Assembly (NCBI RefSeq): GCF_046244385.1
Contig: NZ_CP176366.1
Location: 1,860,001 to 1,924,000, forward strand
From: Methanospirillum stamsii
Lineage (GTDB): Archaea > Halobacteriota > Methanomicrobia > Methanomicrobiales > Methanospirillaceae
Direction: 5' to 3'
DNA: 64,000 bases
Part shown: positions 25,607 to 33,471 of the stretch, in pieces
How positions within the stretch are numbered: position 1 is the stretch's first letter
Layout: the number at the start of each line of letters is the position of its first letter
Notes under the pieces: generated by a model
Seen by the model: the letters and a program-made list of their open reading frames with translations, nothing else
Told to the model about the DNA's origin: nothing
Database searches by the model: none
Translations under genes and position numbers: made by a program

Positions 25607-26437
25607 TTAGAAGTAACTGCCACCCGTCTCGAATGACTTTCTCCGGTCATGGGCAAGCTGAATGAGCATATCTTCCTGTTCTCCGTTGATATACCCTTTC
25701 CAAAGGTCGGTGTATGGTTCTTCAGGGACGATAATAATCCCTTTCTGTTCTGAAACCCGGTCAAGGATGAGGGCTGCGGCTTTCTCTACCGGCCAGGCAT
25801 CCTCGGGAATTCTCAGATCACCATGAGATGTCCCGTCTATTCCCTTGTTGAAGATGGGGGTTGCAATGTTTGCCGGACAGATCGTGGAAAAATGCAGTCC
25901 TTTATCAAGATATTCATACTTCAGGCATTCGGTATATCCGGTGACCCCGTATTTGGTCAGTGAGTAAAGTGCCTGGAAGGGAAACGGAACAATTCCGGCT
26001 ATTGAACTGGTGTTTACGATGTGCCCTGCTTTCTGCCTGAGCATGATGGGGACCGCAGCATGAACTCCGAATATGACACTCCAGAGATTGGTATCGATGA
26101 TATTCTTCCAGTCCTCAAGGGTTGCCTGTTCATATGGCAGTGTTCCGCCAACTCCGGCATTATTAAAGAGAAGATCAATTCTGCCTGCTTTTGATGCGGT
26201 ATCTTCTATCCCTTTTTGTACCTGCTCCTGGTTTGTTACATCCATGACAAGAGTATGGACCCTATCTCCATATCCAGATAATTTTCCGGCTGCGTCGGTC
26301 AGTTTACCCGGATTTCGTCCGGCCATGTAGACAACCGCTCCCCTTTTCAGGAGTTCTTCACTTACTGCATATCCGATTCCTGAATTTGCTCCGGTGACGA
26401 TACAGATCTTGTCTTTGTAATAATTTGCATCAACCAT
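25607..26437 (-). CDS. Short-chain dehydrogenase/reductase
   Basis: A 276-residue classical SDR. The nucleotide-binding motif TGANSGIG is at 15-22, NNAG at 92-95, catalytic serine at 144/145 (NTSSIAG), and Y158-x3-K162 (YSLTK). R41 in AGRNPGK after the second strand suggests NADP(H) preference. The substrate is unknown. The ATG has a perfect AAGGAGGAAG ribosome-binding site. It is divergent from a small-molecule-kinase-like gene, sharing a 93-base intergenic region with repeated TATATC elements, and precedes two membrane proteins on the same strand. Confidence 0.9.
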   Translation of the reverse strand: MVDANYYKDKICIVTGANSGIGYAVSEELLKRGAVVYMAGRNPGKLTDAAGKLSGYGDRVHTLVMDVTNQEQVQKGIEDTASKAGRIDLLFNNAGVGGTLPYEQATLEDWKNIIDTNLWSVIFGVHAAVPIMLRQKAGHIVNTSSIAGIVPFPFQALYSLTKYGVTGYTECLKYEYLDKGLHFSTICPANIATPIFNKGIDGTSHGDLRIPEDAWPVEKAAALILDRVSEQKGIIIVPEEPYTDLWKGYINGEQEDMLIQLAHDRRKSFETGGSYF

Positions 26438-26468
26438 AATCTTCCTCCTTTTTGTGTGCCTGACAACC

Positions 26469-26498
26469 GGTATATCCTGATGGTATATCTAGGATATA
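26469..26498. promoter_or_regulatory. Repeated TATATC operator/promoter element in a divergent intergenic region
   Basis: GGTATATC occurs twice in direct orientation (26469-26476 and 26482-26489). TATATCC (26471-26477) is also inverted as GGATATA (26492-26498). The last copy runs into GGATATATTAAAT, a good archaeal TATA box about 35 bases before the plus-strand ATG at 26531. The arrangement suggests one regulator acting on both divergent genes. Confidence 0.45.
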
Positions 26499-26530
26499 TT
26501 AAATTACTGACATAATCATTGTGATATACT

Positions 26531-27319
26531 ATGACCAGTGATGAGGCAAAAAATCTCTTTGGGGAGATCGGAGATGATACGGCATTCAGGGAACGATTTG
26601 GAGAGCTTATTGGCAGTGGGATGTCTGCAGTGATTTATGCACGTGATGGGATTGCAGCAAAGGTGTACCGTGAAGGTCAGCTCAAAAGACAGGTGTATCA
26701 GGAAGCATTTACCCTTGCCGTCGTAACCGATTTTGGGATTCCGGCACCAGCGGTCTATGGTGTTGAAACGGTTTGTGGCAGAACAGCGGTTCTCATGGAT
26801 CAGGTCCGGGGGAAATCCCTGCTTGATATTATGGAAGAGAATCCGGAAAAGGCAGATGAATGTATTGATACTGTGGTGGAGCTTCAAAAGTCGATGCATG
26901 CAGTAGAGACAACCGATTTTCGCCCATTAAAACTGGCACTGACCGGAATGATTTTGGCAAGTCCCAGTCTAACCAAAGAAGAACGGGAACGCCTCCAAAA
27001 TAACCTCCTCACACTTCCCGATGGGCTTTCTATTCTTCATGGTGATTTTCACGGGGGAAATGTTCTCTTTGATGGGGAGTCATACCGGATTATCGACTGG
27101 GCAGAGGTTACCTGTGGGAATCCGGCAGCCGATGCATGCCGGAGTTATATCGATTATATGCTGTATAAAGAAGAATATGCAGAGAAATACCTGGAAAAGT
27201 ATACCAAGGCAACCGGGGTTACAAGGGAAGAGATACTTGCCTGGCTTTCGGTGATGGCAGGCTCTCTGTATGGATTTCTAAGTGACGAAGGAAAGAAAAG
27301 GGTTAGAAAATTCTTTTAA
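26531..27319 (+). CDS. Aminoglycoside-phosphotransferase-fold kinase (TIGR02172-like)
   Basis: A 262-residue protein-kinase-like small-molecule kinase. K44 (AAKVYREG) is the ATP-binding lysine; the catalytic loop is HGDFHGGN (170-177); the metal-binding aspartate is D189 (IIDWAEV). The layout fits the TIGR02172-type branch of APH-like proteins, whose natural substrates are unknown. Real antibiotic resistance is not implied. It is preceded by a TATA-like element and is probably nearly leaderless. It converges on lon; between them is a T-rich stretch on each strand. Confidence 0.82.
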   Translation: MTSDEAKNLFGEIGDDTAFRERFGELIGSGMSAVIYARDGIAAKVYREGQLKRQVYQEAFTLAVVTDFGIPAPAVYGVETVCGRTAVLMDQVRGKSLLDIMEENPEKADECIDTVVELQKSMHAVETTDFRPLKLALTGMILASPSLTKEERERLQNNLLTLPDGLSILHGDFHGGNVLFDGESYRIIDWAEVTCGNPAADACRSYIDYMLYKEEYAEKYLEKYTKATGVTREEILAWLSVMAGSLYGFLSDEGKKRVRKFF

Positions 27320-27401
27320 TTACAGGAGTTGTGTATTTCAAAATAAAATTAAGGGGTTTTCTCCTGACCACGAATTGATCATCCCTTTTTTCGTTTGTTT
27401 T

Positions 27402-29807
27402 TTATACATATGATGTCGGGAGCTGATGATTTCCAGTCCCGGTCAGAACCGGAAAAGGAAGTGTTATGTCAAGGGTTTCTTTTAAGACCTCGTCAATTGT
27501 CTCAACCGGAATGAATATCATCTCATTTCGTACCTCTTTTGGAATCTCCTCAAGGTCAGCTTCATTCTCTTTTGGGAGAATGATTTTTGTTATCCCTGCC
27601 CGGTGAGCAGCAAGGACCTTCTCTTTGATTCCACCGACCGGAAGCACTGATCCGCTGAGTGTCACTTCACCGGTCATTGCAAGTTTTGAATCAACGGATC
27701 TCCCGGTAAAGAGAGATACAAGGGCGGTAAAGAGCGTAATTCCGGCAGACGGCCCATCCTTTGGTGTTGCTCCGGAGGGAACATGGATGTGCACATCACT
27801 TGCCATAAAGTCGAAATTATATGCCGTATGCGCAAATCTTGAGCGGATAAGACTCATCGATATGTTTGCCGACTCTTTCATTACATCTCCGAGTTGACCG
27901 GTAAGAGTCAGTTTCCCGGTTCCCGGCATGAAAGTGCCTTCGATAAAGAGGATATCACCGCCGACCGGAGTCCAGGCAAGGCCGGTTGCAACCCCCGGAG
28001 TCAGGTTCTTTTTTGCAATCTCATGCCGGTGGACCTCTCGCCCGAGGATATCCAAAAGCATTCCTGATGTTATCACACACGGCATTGTCCATTTCCCTGA
28101 TACAATCTTCTCTGATACATGCCTGGAAATACGATCAAGTTGCTTTTTTAGCCCCCTTACTCCGGCTTCGTGGGTATATTTTTCAATAATCCGGTGTAGG
28201 GCTTCATCCTCGATACTTGTGGTATTTTCGTCCAGTCCGTGTTCTTTCAGGGATTTGGGCAGGAGATGGTTCTTTCCAATGAAGAACATCTCCTGTTTTG
28301 TGTAACTTGATATTTCTATGAGTTCCATCCGGTCAAGAAGTGGGGGAGGAATAGATGCCAGGGAGTTCGCGGTTGCGATAAAGAACACATCCGAGAGAGA
28401 ATACGGCACTTCCAGATAATGATCAGAGAAACTGCTGTTCTGCTCCGGGTCCAGAACTTCCAGAAGAGCACTTGCCGGATCCCCTGAATATGAACTGGAC
28501 AGTTTATCGATTTCATCAAGGACAAAGACCGGATTTTTTGTCCCGGCTCTCCGTAATCCCTGGATTATCCGGCCAGGTAATGCCCCGACATATGTCCTCC
28601 GGTGACCCCTAATCTCTGCTTCATCCTTTACTCCGCCAAGGCTGACCCTGATATACTTCCTTCCAAGAGCCTCTGCAATACTCTTTCCAAGACTGGTCTT
28701 TCCGGTTCCCGGTGGTCCGGCAAGGAGGAGAATGGAACCCTGTTTTTCTTGTTTTAATTTGAGGACTGCCAGGTGTTCAACAATCCGATCCTTCACCTTG
28801 TCAAGACCATAATGGTTACAATCAAGAATATGCCGGGTTTTCTCAAGGTCAATACTTAGTATTTCTCCGTTTGTCCAGGGAAGGTCAAGAAGGAGATCCA
28901 GATAATTCCTGATTCCCGGGCTTTCATGGCTCTGGGCTCCGCAGGTTTCCAGTTTTTTAATCTCTTCGAAAGCCTTTTTCTTCACTTCCTCCGGCATCTT
29001 TGACTCTGAAATCCGATCCCGGTATCCACCAGTACCTGATCCCTGCCCGTCAATTTCACCAAGTTCTTCCTGGATGGCCCTTAATTGTTCCCGGAGGAGA
29101 GTTTCCCGGTTTAGTTTTGCAGACTTCTCTGATACTTTTTTCCGGAGTTCAATCTGGAGATTAATGTTCTCCCTGAACTCGAGAAGTATCTCAAGAAACA
29201 TCAAATACCGCTTGCTAAGAGAGTCAGTCTCTAGTAATTCCTGCTTTGTTTCTGAAGAGATGGGAATGAACGGCATGACAAAACCCATTATTTCATCGAC
29301 CGATTCAAGTTTGTCAATGGGTCCGGTAAAATTACCTGATCCGGGAAAGTTACTGCTTATCTCGTGGATGGTTTTTCTTACCTCTAACAGCATCTCCTGG
29401 TGAGTCTGAGAATCAACATCTTCAATATCCGGAACCGGTGTGCAACCAGCATACAGCCGGTCATCCACCTGGGTAATGGTATGAAGGTGCACTCGCGTTA
29501 GTGCCTTTACTCCGACCAGGTATCCTTCTTCTGTCTTTTGAATAAACGAGATATCAAGGATGCACCCTGTTTTACACAAGTGTTTTTCTGATATCTCTGA
29601 TGGCTCCTCACTGCCGTGTATCAAAACTCCCACCGGATACTGATTATCCGGACGGGTTTTTTCTTTCATAAGAATATTCCCGGAATCGGTATCTACCAGG
29701 ATTTTTGTCCGGGATTTCGGGAAGATGACGGTATTGAGAAGGGGCAGGATGTAATGCTTTTGGTTTTGTGTCGGTTGTGTATTTTCTGTGTGTGTCATTT
29801 TCGTCAT
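27402..29807 (-). CDS. lon: ATP-dependent Lon protease, bacterial LonA type
   Basis: An 801-residue Lon. The N-terminal LAN substrate-binding domain spans about 18-215, a coiled coil about 215-255, and the AAA+ module has Walker A GPPGTGKT (364-371) and Walker B VFVLDEID (to 433). The C-terminal protease has the Ser687-Lys730 dyad (PKDGPSAGIT, GGIKEKVL). There is no membrane insertion in the AAA+ domain, which marks archaeal LonB; this is the soluble bacterial LonA type, and probably came from bacteria. It lies 40 bases after the marR-like gene on the same strand. The gap holds a TTAGGTAAA element also found before marR. No Shine-Dalgarno is seen; the ATG at 29798 is an alternative start. Confidence 0.93.
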   Translation of the reverse strand: MTKMTHTENTQPTQNQKHYILPLLNTVIFPKSRTKILVDTDSGNILMKEKTRPDNQYPVGVLIHGSEEPSEISEKHLCKTGCILDISFIQKTEEGYLVGVKALTRVHLHTITQVDDRLYAGCTPVPDIEDVDSQTHQEMLLEVRKTIHEISSNFPGSGNFTGPIDKLESVDEIMGFVMPFIPISSETKQELLETDSLSKRYLMFLEILLEFRENINLQIELRKKVSEKSAKLNRETLLREQLRAIQEELGEIDGQGSGTGGYRDRISESKMPEEVKKKAFEEIKKLETCGAQSHESPGIRNYLDLLLDLPWTNGEILSIDLEKTRHILDCNHYGLDKVKDRIVEHLAVLKLKQEKQGSILLLAGPPGTGKTSLGKSIAEALGRKYIRVSLGGVKDEAEIRGHRRTYVGALPGRIIQGLRRAGTKNPVFVLDEIDKLSSSYSGDPASALLEVLDPEQNSSFSDHYLEVPYSLSDVFFIATANSLASIPPPLLDRMELIEISSYTKQEMFFIGKNHLLPKSLKEHGLDENTTSIEDEALHRIIEKYTHEAGVRGLKKQLDRISRHVSEKIVSGKWTMPCVITSGMLLDILGREVHRHEIAKKNLTPGVATGLAWTPVGGDILFIEGTFMPGTGKLTLTGQLGDVMKESANISMSLIRSRFAHTAYNFDFMASDVHIHVPSGATPKDGPSAGITLFTALVSLFTGRSVDSKLAMTGEVTLSGSVLPVGGIKEKVLAAHRAGITKIILPKENEADLEEIPKEVRNEMIFIPVETIDEVLKETLDITLPFPVLTGTGNHQLPTSYV

Positions 29808-29815
29808 TTAGTTTT

Positions 29816-29826
29816 ATTTTACCTAA
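29816..29826 (-). promoter_or_regulatory. TTAGGTAAA element upstream of lon
   Basis: On the minus strand TTAGGTAAAA lies 10-20 bases before the lon ATG. The same nine bases (TTAGGTAAA) occur in the same orientation within the palindrome before the marR-like gene. Shared placement suggests a site for the MarR-like protein or for a metal-dependent regulator. Confidence 0.35.
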
Positions 29827-29847
29827 CTAATTATTCCGGCAAAAAAA

Positions 29848-30267
29848 TTACCTGACTTTTCTGAGAATTGCAATGAGGAGATCTATTTCATGATCGTCTA
29901 GTGATTCAACCAGTTTTTCTATGACCTGGTGCAGGGCATTTTGTTCAGCCCGGGCAATCATCTCTCCTTTTTTCGTAAGCCTTATGTAGTGGATCCGTCC
30001 GTCTTTAGGGCAGGGTTCGCGGTAAACGCACTCTAATCTCGAGAGTTTATTTATCATCTCGGTAATTGTGGGTTTTGAATTTCTGGTAATCTCAGCAAGT
30101 CTGCTAAAAGTTACCTCTCCATTCATGTCGATAGTCTTCAGGTAATGGATCTGCTTTAGGGTGATATCTGAAAGACAACAATCCGAAAATATCCCACATG
30201 AGCATTCAGCTTTCATTTGGACCAGATGATCAAAGATGCTGAATAAATGCTCTTTTCTGTTACACAT
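29848..30267 (-). CDS. MarR-family transcriptional regulator with N-terminal cysteine cluster
   Basis: A 139-residue MarR-type winged-helix protein: VTFSRLAEITRNSKPTITEM is the recognition helix region (about 53-72), followed by a wing with KDGRIHYIRLTKKG. The N-terminal helix holds cysteines C2, C22, C24, C30 and C31 (ECSCG, SDCCL), which is unusual and suggests sensing of redox state or metal. It precedes lon on the same strand and may be co-transcribed. A palindrome resembling DtxR-family iron-dependent operators lies 18 bases before its start. Autoregulation and control of lon are inference. Confidence 0.82.
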   Translation of the reverse strand: MCNRKEHLFSIFDHLVQMKAECSCGIFSDCCLSDITLKQIHYLKTIDMNGEVTFSRLAEITRNSKPTITEMINKLSRLECVYREPCPKDGRIHYIRLTKKGEMIARAEQNALHQVIEKLVESLDDHEIDLLIAILRKVR

Positions 30268-30284
30268 GATCCACTTCTAATTAG

Positions 30285-30300
30285 TTTGGGTTTACCTAAA
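30285..30300 (-). promoter_or_regulatory. Palindromic operator candidate before the marR-like gene
   Basis: TTTGGGTTTACCTAAA is a near-perfect 16-base palindrome (one mismatched pair outside the centre). It closely resembles operators of DtxR/MntR-type metal-dependent repressors (consensus of the form TTTAGG-n4-CCTAAA). It lies 18 bases upstream of the start codon, where a bound repressor would block initiation. The minus-strand half TTAGGTAAA recurs before lon. Confidence 0.45.
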
Positions 30301-30329
30301 TATAATCTTTCGGGTTACTGCTCGCATGG

Positions 30330-30446
30330 CTTTTTTATCTCCAGATAGTAAAAAAGGGCTTAAATTACGTGATAAAGAGGGGGATTCACATAGCGGGTCG
30401 TCATTGGTCTATGTACCTCTGAGCCATACCAAACTAACCCCCCCTG
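30330..30446. ncRNA. Structured RNA candidate in a 455-base gene-free gap
   Basis: AGGGGG (30378-30383) can pair with CCCCCT (30440-30445), enclosing a second perfect stem ACATAG/CTATGT (30388-30393 and 30409-30414). Next to it, 30330-30356 forms a near-palindrome CTTTTTTATCT / AGATAGTAAAAAAG with a T6 run, which would be a terminator on the minus strand. So a minus-strand transcript of about 120 bases ending near 30330 is the simplest reading; the plus strand is equally foldable. No family is recognised. The rest of the gap (30268-30722) shows no gene. Confidence 0.3.
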
Positions 30447-30693
30447 TAACTTTCAATAGCGGCCTGTTATTAAACTACCTGTGCCCGTAATTTCATATTT
30501 TATCTTCAATATAGGCATATTATCTGTTGCATGATCAACGAGTTTTCTGAATGTGTAATCTGGCCATATTTCGTCAAAAAACCCATATTTTGAAGATTAA
30601 AAAACCATGGTATATATGCTGGTAATCGAACAATTTTTGTTCCGACCTTAATCTGGCATTTCCTATGGATATTTCATAAAAAAATAGTTGAGT

Positions 30694-30703
30694 GAATATA
30701 TTC
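30694..30703 (+). promoter_or_regulatory. TATA-like box of the Cache chemoreceptor gene
   Basis: GAATATATTC is centred about 24 bases before the ATG at 30723, the spacing expected for a leaderless archaeal transcript. Confidence 0.4.
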
Positions 30704-30722
30704 TATAGAGAAATTTTTAATA

Positions 30723-33275
30723 ATGTTCTCCTCCTCCTTACTATCATTAATTGATGATATTATGATACATTTATCCTTTAGATCAATACGGCATGAAATA
30801 CTATTTTTTGGAGCTATTGCACTGATAATAGTCTCTGTAGCGATAATTGCATATGCAAGTATTTCTCTGTATGGAACATCTGTGGAAGGATCTCTTAATA
30901 CCGTTAAGGCGATATCTTCAGAGAAATCTACGCAGTTGAAAGAAATATTTGATGAGGCATTCGTTATCGACAGAACCCTTGCCAATTCTGTCATTGGTGC
31001 GGTTGAAACAGGGAACAAACCTGCAAGAGAAGAATTCCAGGGAATGATTCTTGGTATGATGCGAGCATACCCTGATTATAACGGATTATACATTGTCCTT
31101 GAACCTGATGTATGGGAAGGAAAAGATTCGGCATTCAGTGGTAAACCGGGAACTGATGATTCCGGCAGATTCATGGCATATTATTCACGAGATGCTGCAG
31201 GAAATCCTCTTCTTGATAAAGTATATTCCTATAATGCTGGTGAAGAAGGGAGTGATTATTACCAGGTCCCAAAAACCACAGGTAAGGAATATATCACCCA
31301 GCCCTTCCCTTGGGAAATTCAGGGAAGAAAAATACTCCTCTCATCCGTTGTGGTTCCAATAATGGTTAACAATGGTTTTTTCGGAATTTCCGGAGTTGAT
31401 GTTCCCCTTGACAAAGTACAGGATCTTGCCAATGCTCTGGATGAATATCAGGATTCAGGGAAGGTTTATTTTGTTTCATATGATGGTATCGTAACCGGGG
31501 CCACGGGATATCCGGATAGTGTGGGAAAACCACTTGCGGATGCAGATATTCCTTTGTCTGATGATGCAGAAACCATAATTAAAGATATTCAGGCCGGAAG
31601 AAATGATGTCACCGAGCATAATGGCCAGTTTATTGCATATTCTCAAATAAATACCGGGAATTCTGGTCAGCCATGGTCAGTTATTTTCACCGTTCCGGTA
31701 GATGTTGCTACTGCCAAAGCACGGATGAACACTATTATCCTCATTCTTATCGGCTCGTTTTTTACCTTTATTGGTCTTATTATTCTATATTTGGCAGCGA
31801 AAGGCATTTCACGTCCGATAGAATGGATATCAAATCATGCTGACAATATTGCCGAGGGTGAACTTGGAGAGGAGATAACGATAACCCGGCGGGATGAAAT
31901 TGGAATACTAGCAGATTCTTTCAGAAGAATGTTATCCAGTTTGCAAGGAAAAGCTCTTGCTGCAGATGGCATTGCTGCAGGTGATCTCCTGGTTGACATC
32001 CCAGTCGCTTCAGAACGGGATATGCTCGGTAAATCAATGGTAACCATGAGAGATACCATCAGTCAGATGAGCAATACCGTCAGGGATATCTCCCGCCAGG
32101 CAGCAGCGGGGGATCTTAAGGTAAGGGGAGAAACTGGACAGTTCAAGGGAGAATACCGCGAAATAATCGGTGGAGTTAATGAAACCCTCGATGCAGTAAT
32201 AAGGCCAATTAACGAGGCGATGAACCTTGCAGGTATTTATGCATCTGGCAACTATACCGCAAGGTTTGATCCTTTAATCCCTGTTTCAGGTGACTTTTTG
32301 ACATTTCGTGATGCCTTGGACAAGATCGGGGAACAGACCGCCGCTTCAGTACAGAAGGTTAAAGTTCAGATGGAATCGGTGGCAGGAAGTATTGAAGAGA
32401 CAACTGCTTCAATGGAAGAAGTAACGGCAGGTTCTTCAAAACTGGCACAAAGTTCCAACGAAGTAAGTTCACTTGCTGAAACTAGTCTTTTCGGAGTAAG
32501 TCAGATTCTACGGGCAATGAATGATCTCTCAAACACCATATCTCACGTTGCAGAAATGACAGATAAAGTTGCTTCAGTCTCTCATTCTACTGACCTTCTC
32601 TCTACCAAAGGTGCTGAACTTGCTCATCAGGCTGAACAGGGGATGCAGAATATCACCACATCCATTGGAGAGAGTTCCAGAATGATGAATGAAATGTCAG
32701 AGCAGATGGATCATATCGGTCAGATTGTTAAACTTATCAGTGAGATAGCAGACCAGACGAACCTCCTTGCATTAAACGCAGCAATTGAAGCCGCCCGCGC
32801 AGGTGATGCCGGAAGAGGTTTTGCTGTTGTTGCAGACGAAGTAAAGGCACTTGCAGTTGAATCCCAGCAGTCTGCGGAGAAAATATCAACAATTATTCAA
32901 ACCCTTCAGAGACAATCAGAAAATGCAGCAGGAGCAATGAACCGGTCATCAACAGAAGTATCTGACGGCAATAAAGCAGTAACCGCAACCCTTAACGTTT
33001 TTTCAGATATCGTTACCCACATCCAGGAGATATCAGAGAATACATCGGCAGTGGCATCTGCAGCAGAAGAACAGGCTGCTGCGGTTCAGGAAATTACTGC
33101 AAGTGTTCACGAACTGGAAACCCAGGTTACCAAAACCGCAGAAGAGGCAGTATCGTCAGCAGCAGCGACTGAAGAAACTTCTGCTGCTCTGGACCAGATT
33201 TCCCAGTCGATATCTGAGGTTGGAGCTGCCACAGATCTCATCAATCATGAGATGGGGAAATTTGTTATTTCGTAA
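30723..33275 (+). CDS. Methyl-accepting chemotaxis protein with dCache sensor domain
   Basis: An 850-residue chemoreceptor. A membrane helix near 27-49 is followed by an extracellular dCache_1 domain (about 60-325; GLYIVLEPDVW, SSVVVPIM and GISGVDVPLD are typical), a second membrane helix at about 338-360, HAMP domains (RRDEIGILADSF), and an MCP signalling domain with the hairpin tip EIADQTNLLALNAAIEAARA. The start at 30723 fits the TATA box; an ATG at 30762 is an alternative. It should signal through CheA/CheW encoded elsewhere. dCache domains usually bind amino acids, carboxylates or purines. It is monocistronic; a MarR-lon unit is divergent upstream. Confidence 0.93.
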   Translation: MFSSSLLSLIDDIMIHLSFRSIRHEILFFGAIALIIVSVAIIAYASISLYGTSVEGSLNTVKAISSEKSTQLKEIFDEAFVIDRTLANSVIGAVETGNKPAREEFQGMILGMMRAYPDYNGLYIVLEPDVWEGKDSAFSGKPGTDDSGRFMAYYSRDAAGNPLLDKVYSYNAGEEGSDYYQVPKTTGKEYITQPFPWEIQGRKILLSSVVVPIMVNNGFFGISGVDVPLDKVQDLANALDEYQDSGKVYFVSYDGIVTGATGYPDSVGKPLADADIPLSDDAETIIKDIQAGRNDVTEHNGQFIAYSQINTGNSGQPWSVIFTVPVDVATAKARMNTIILILIGSFFTFIGLIILYLAAKGISRPIEWISNHADNIAEGELGEEITITRRDEIGILADSFRRMLSSLQGKALAADGIAAGDLLVDIPVASERDMLGKSMVTMRDTISQMSNTVRDISRQAAAGDLKVRGETGQFKGEYREIIGGVNETLDAVIRPINEAMNLAGIYASGNYTARFDPLIPVSGDFLTFRDALDKIGEQTAASVQKVKVQMESVAGSIEETTASMEEVTAGSSKLAQSSNEVSSLAETSLFGVSQILRAMNDLSNTISHVAEMTDKVASVSHSTDLLSTKGAELAHQAEQGMQNITTSIGESSRMMNEMSEQMDHIGQIVKLISEIADQTNLLALNAAIEAARAGDAGRGFAVVADEVKALAVESQQSAEKISTIIQTLQRQSENAAGAMNRSSTEVSDGNKAVTATLNVFSDIVTHIQEISENTSAVASAAEEQAAAVQEITASVHELETQVTKTAEEAVSSAAATEETSAALDQISQSISEVGAATDLINHEMGKFVIS

Positions 33276-33471
33276 ATTTCAAAAGGCCCAGTCAGGAAAT
33301 CAACTGGCATCACTCTTTCAATCTCCCTCCTTTTCAAGAACGGTAATTTGAGTTTCTTTGAGATCATAAAATATGGAACGATTGAATGAGTCAAGTGACT
33401 CTGAAAATATCTCTGTCTCACTTGAAAAATTGACAGAGCCATAATGTGGAATTACTGAAAAAAAGGATAAA

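Noticed and set aside
26531..27319. Kinase-like gene considered as an antibiotic resistance gene
   Set aside because: The fold is that of aminoglycoside phosphotransferases, but the branch has no known link to resistance and there is no resistance context.
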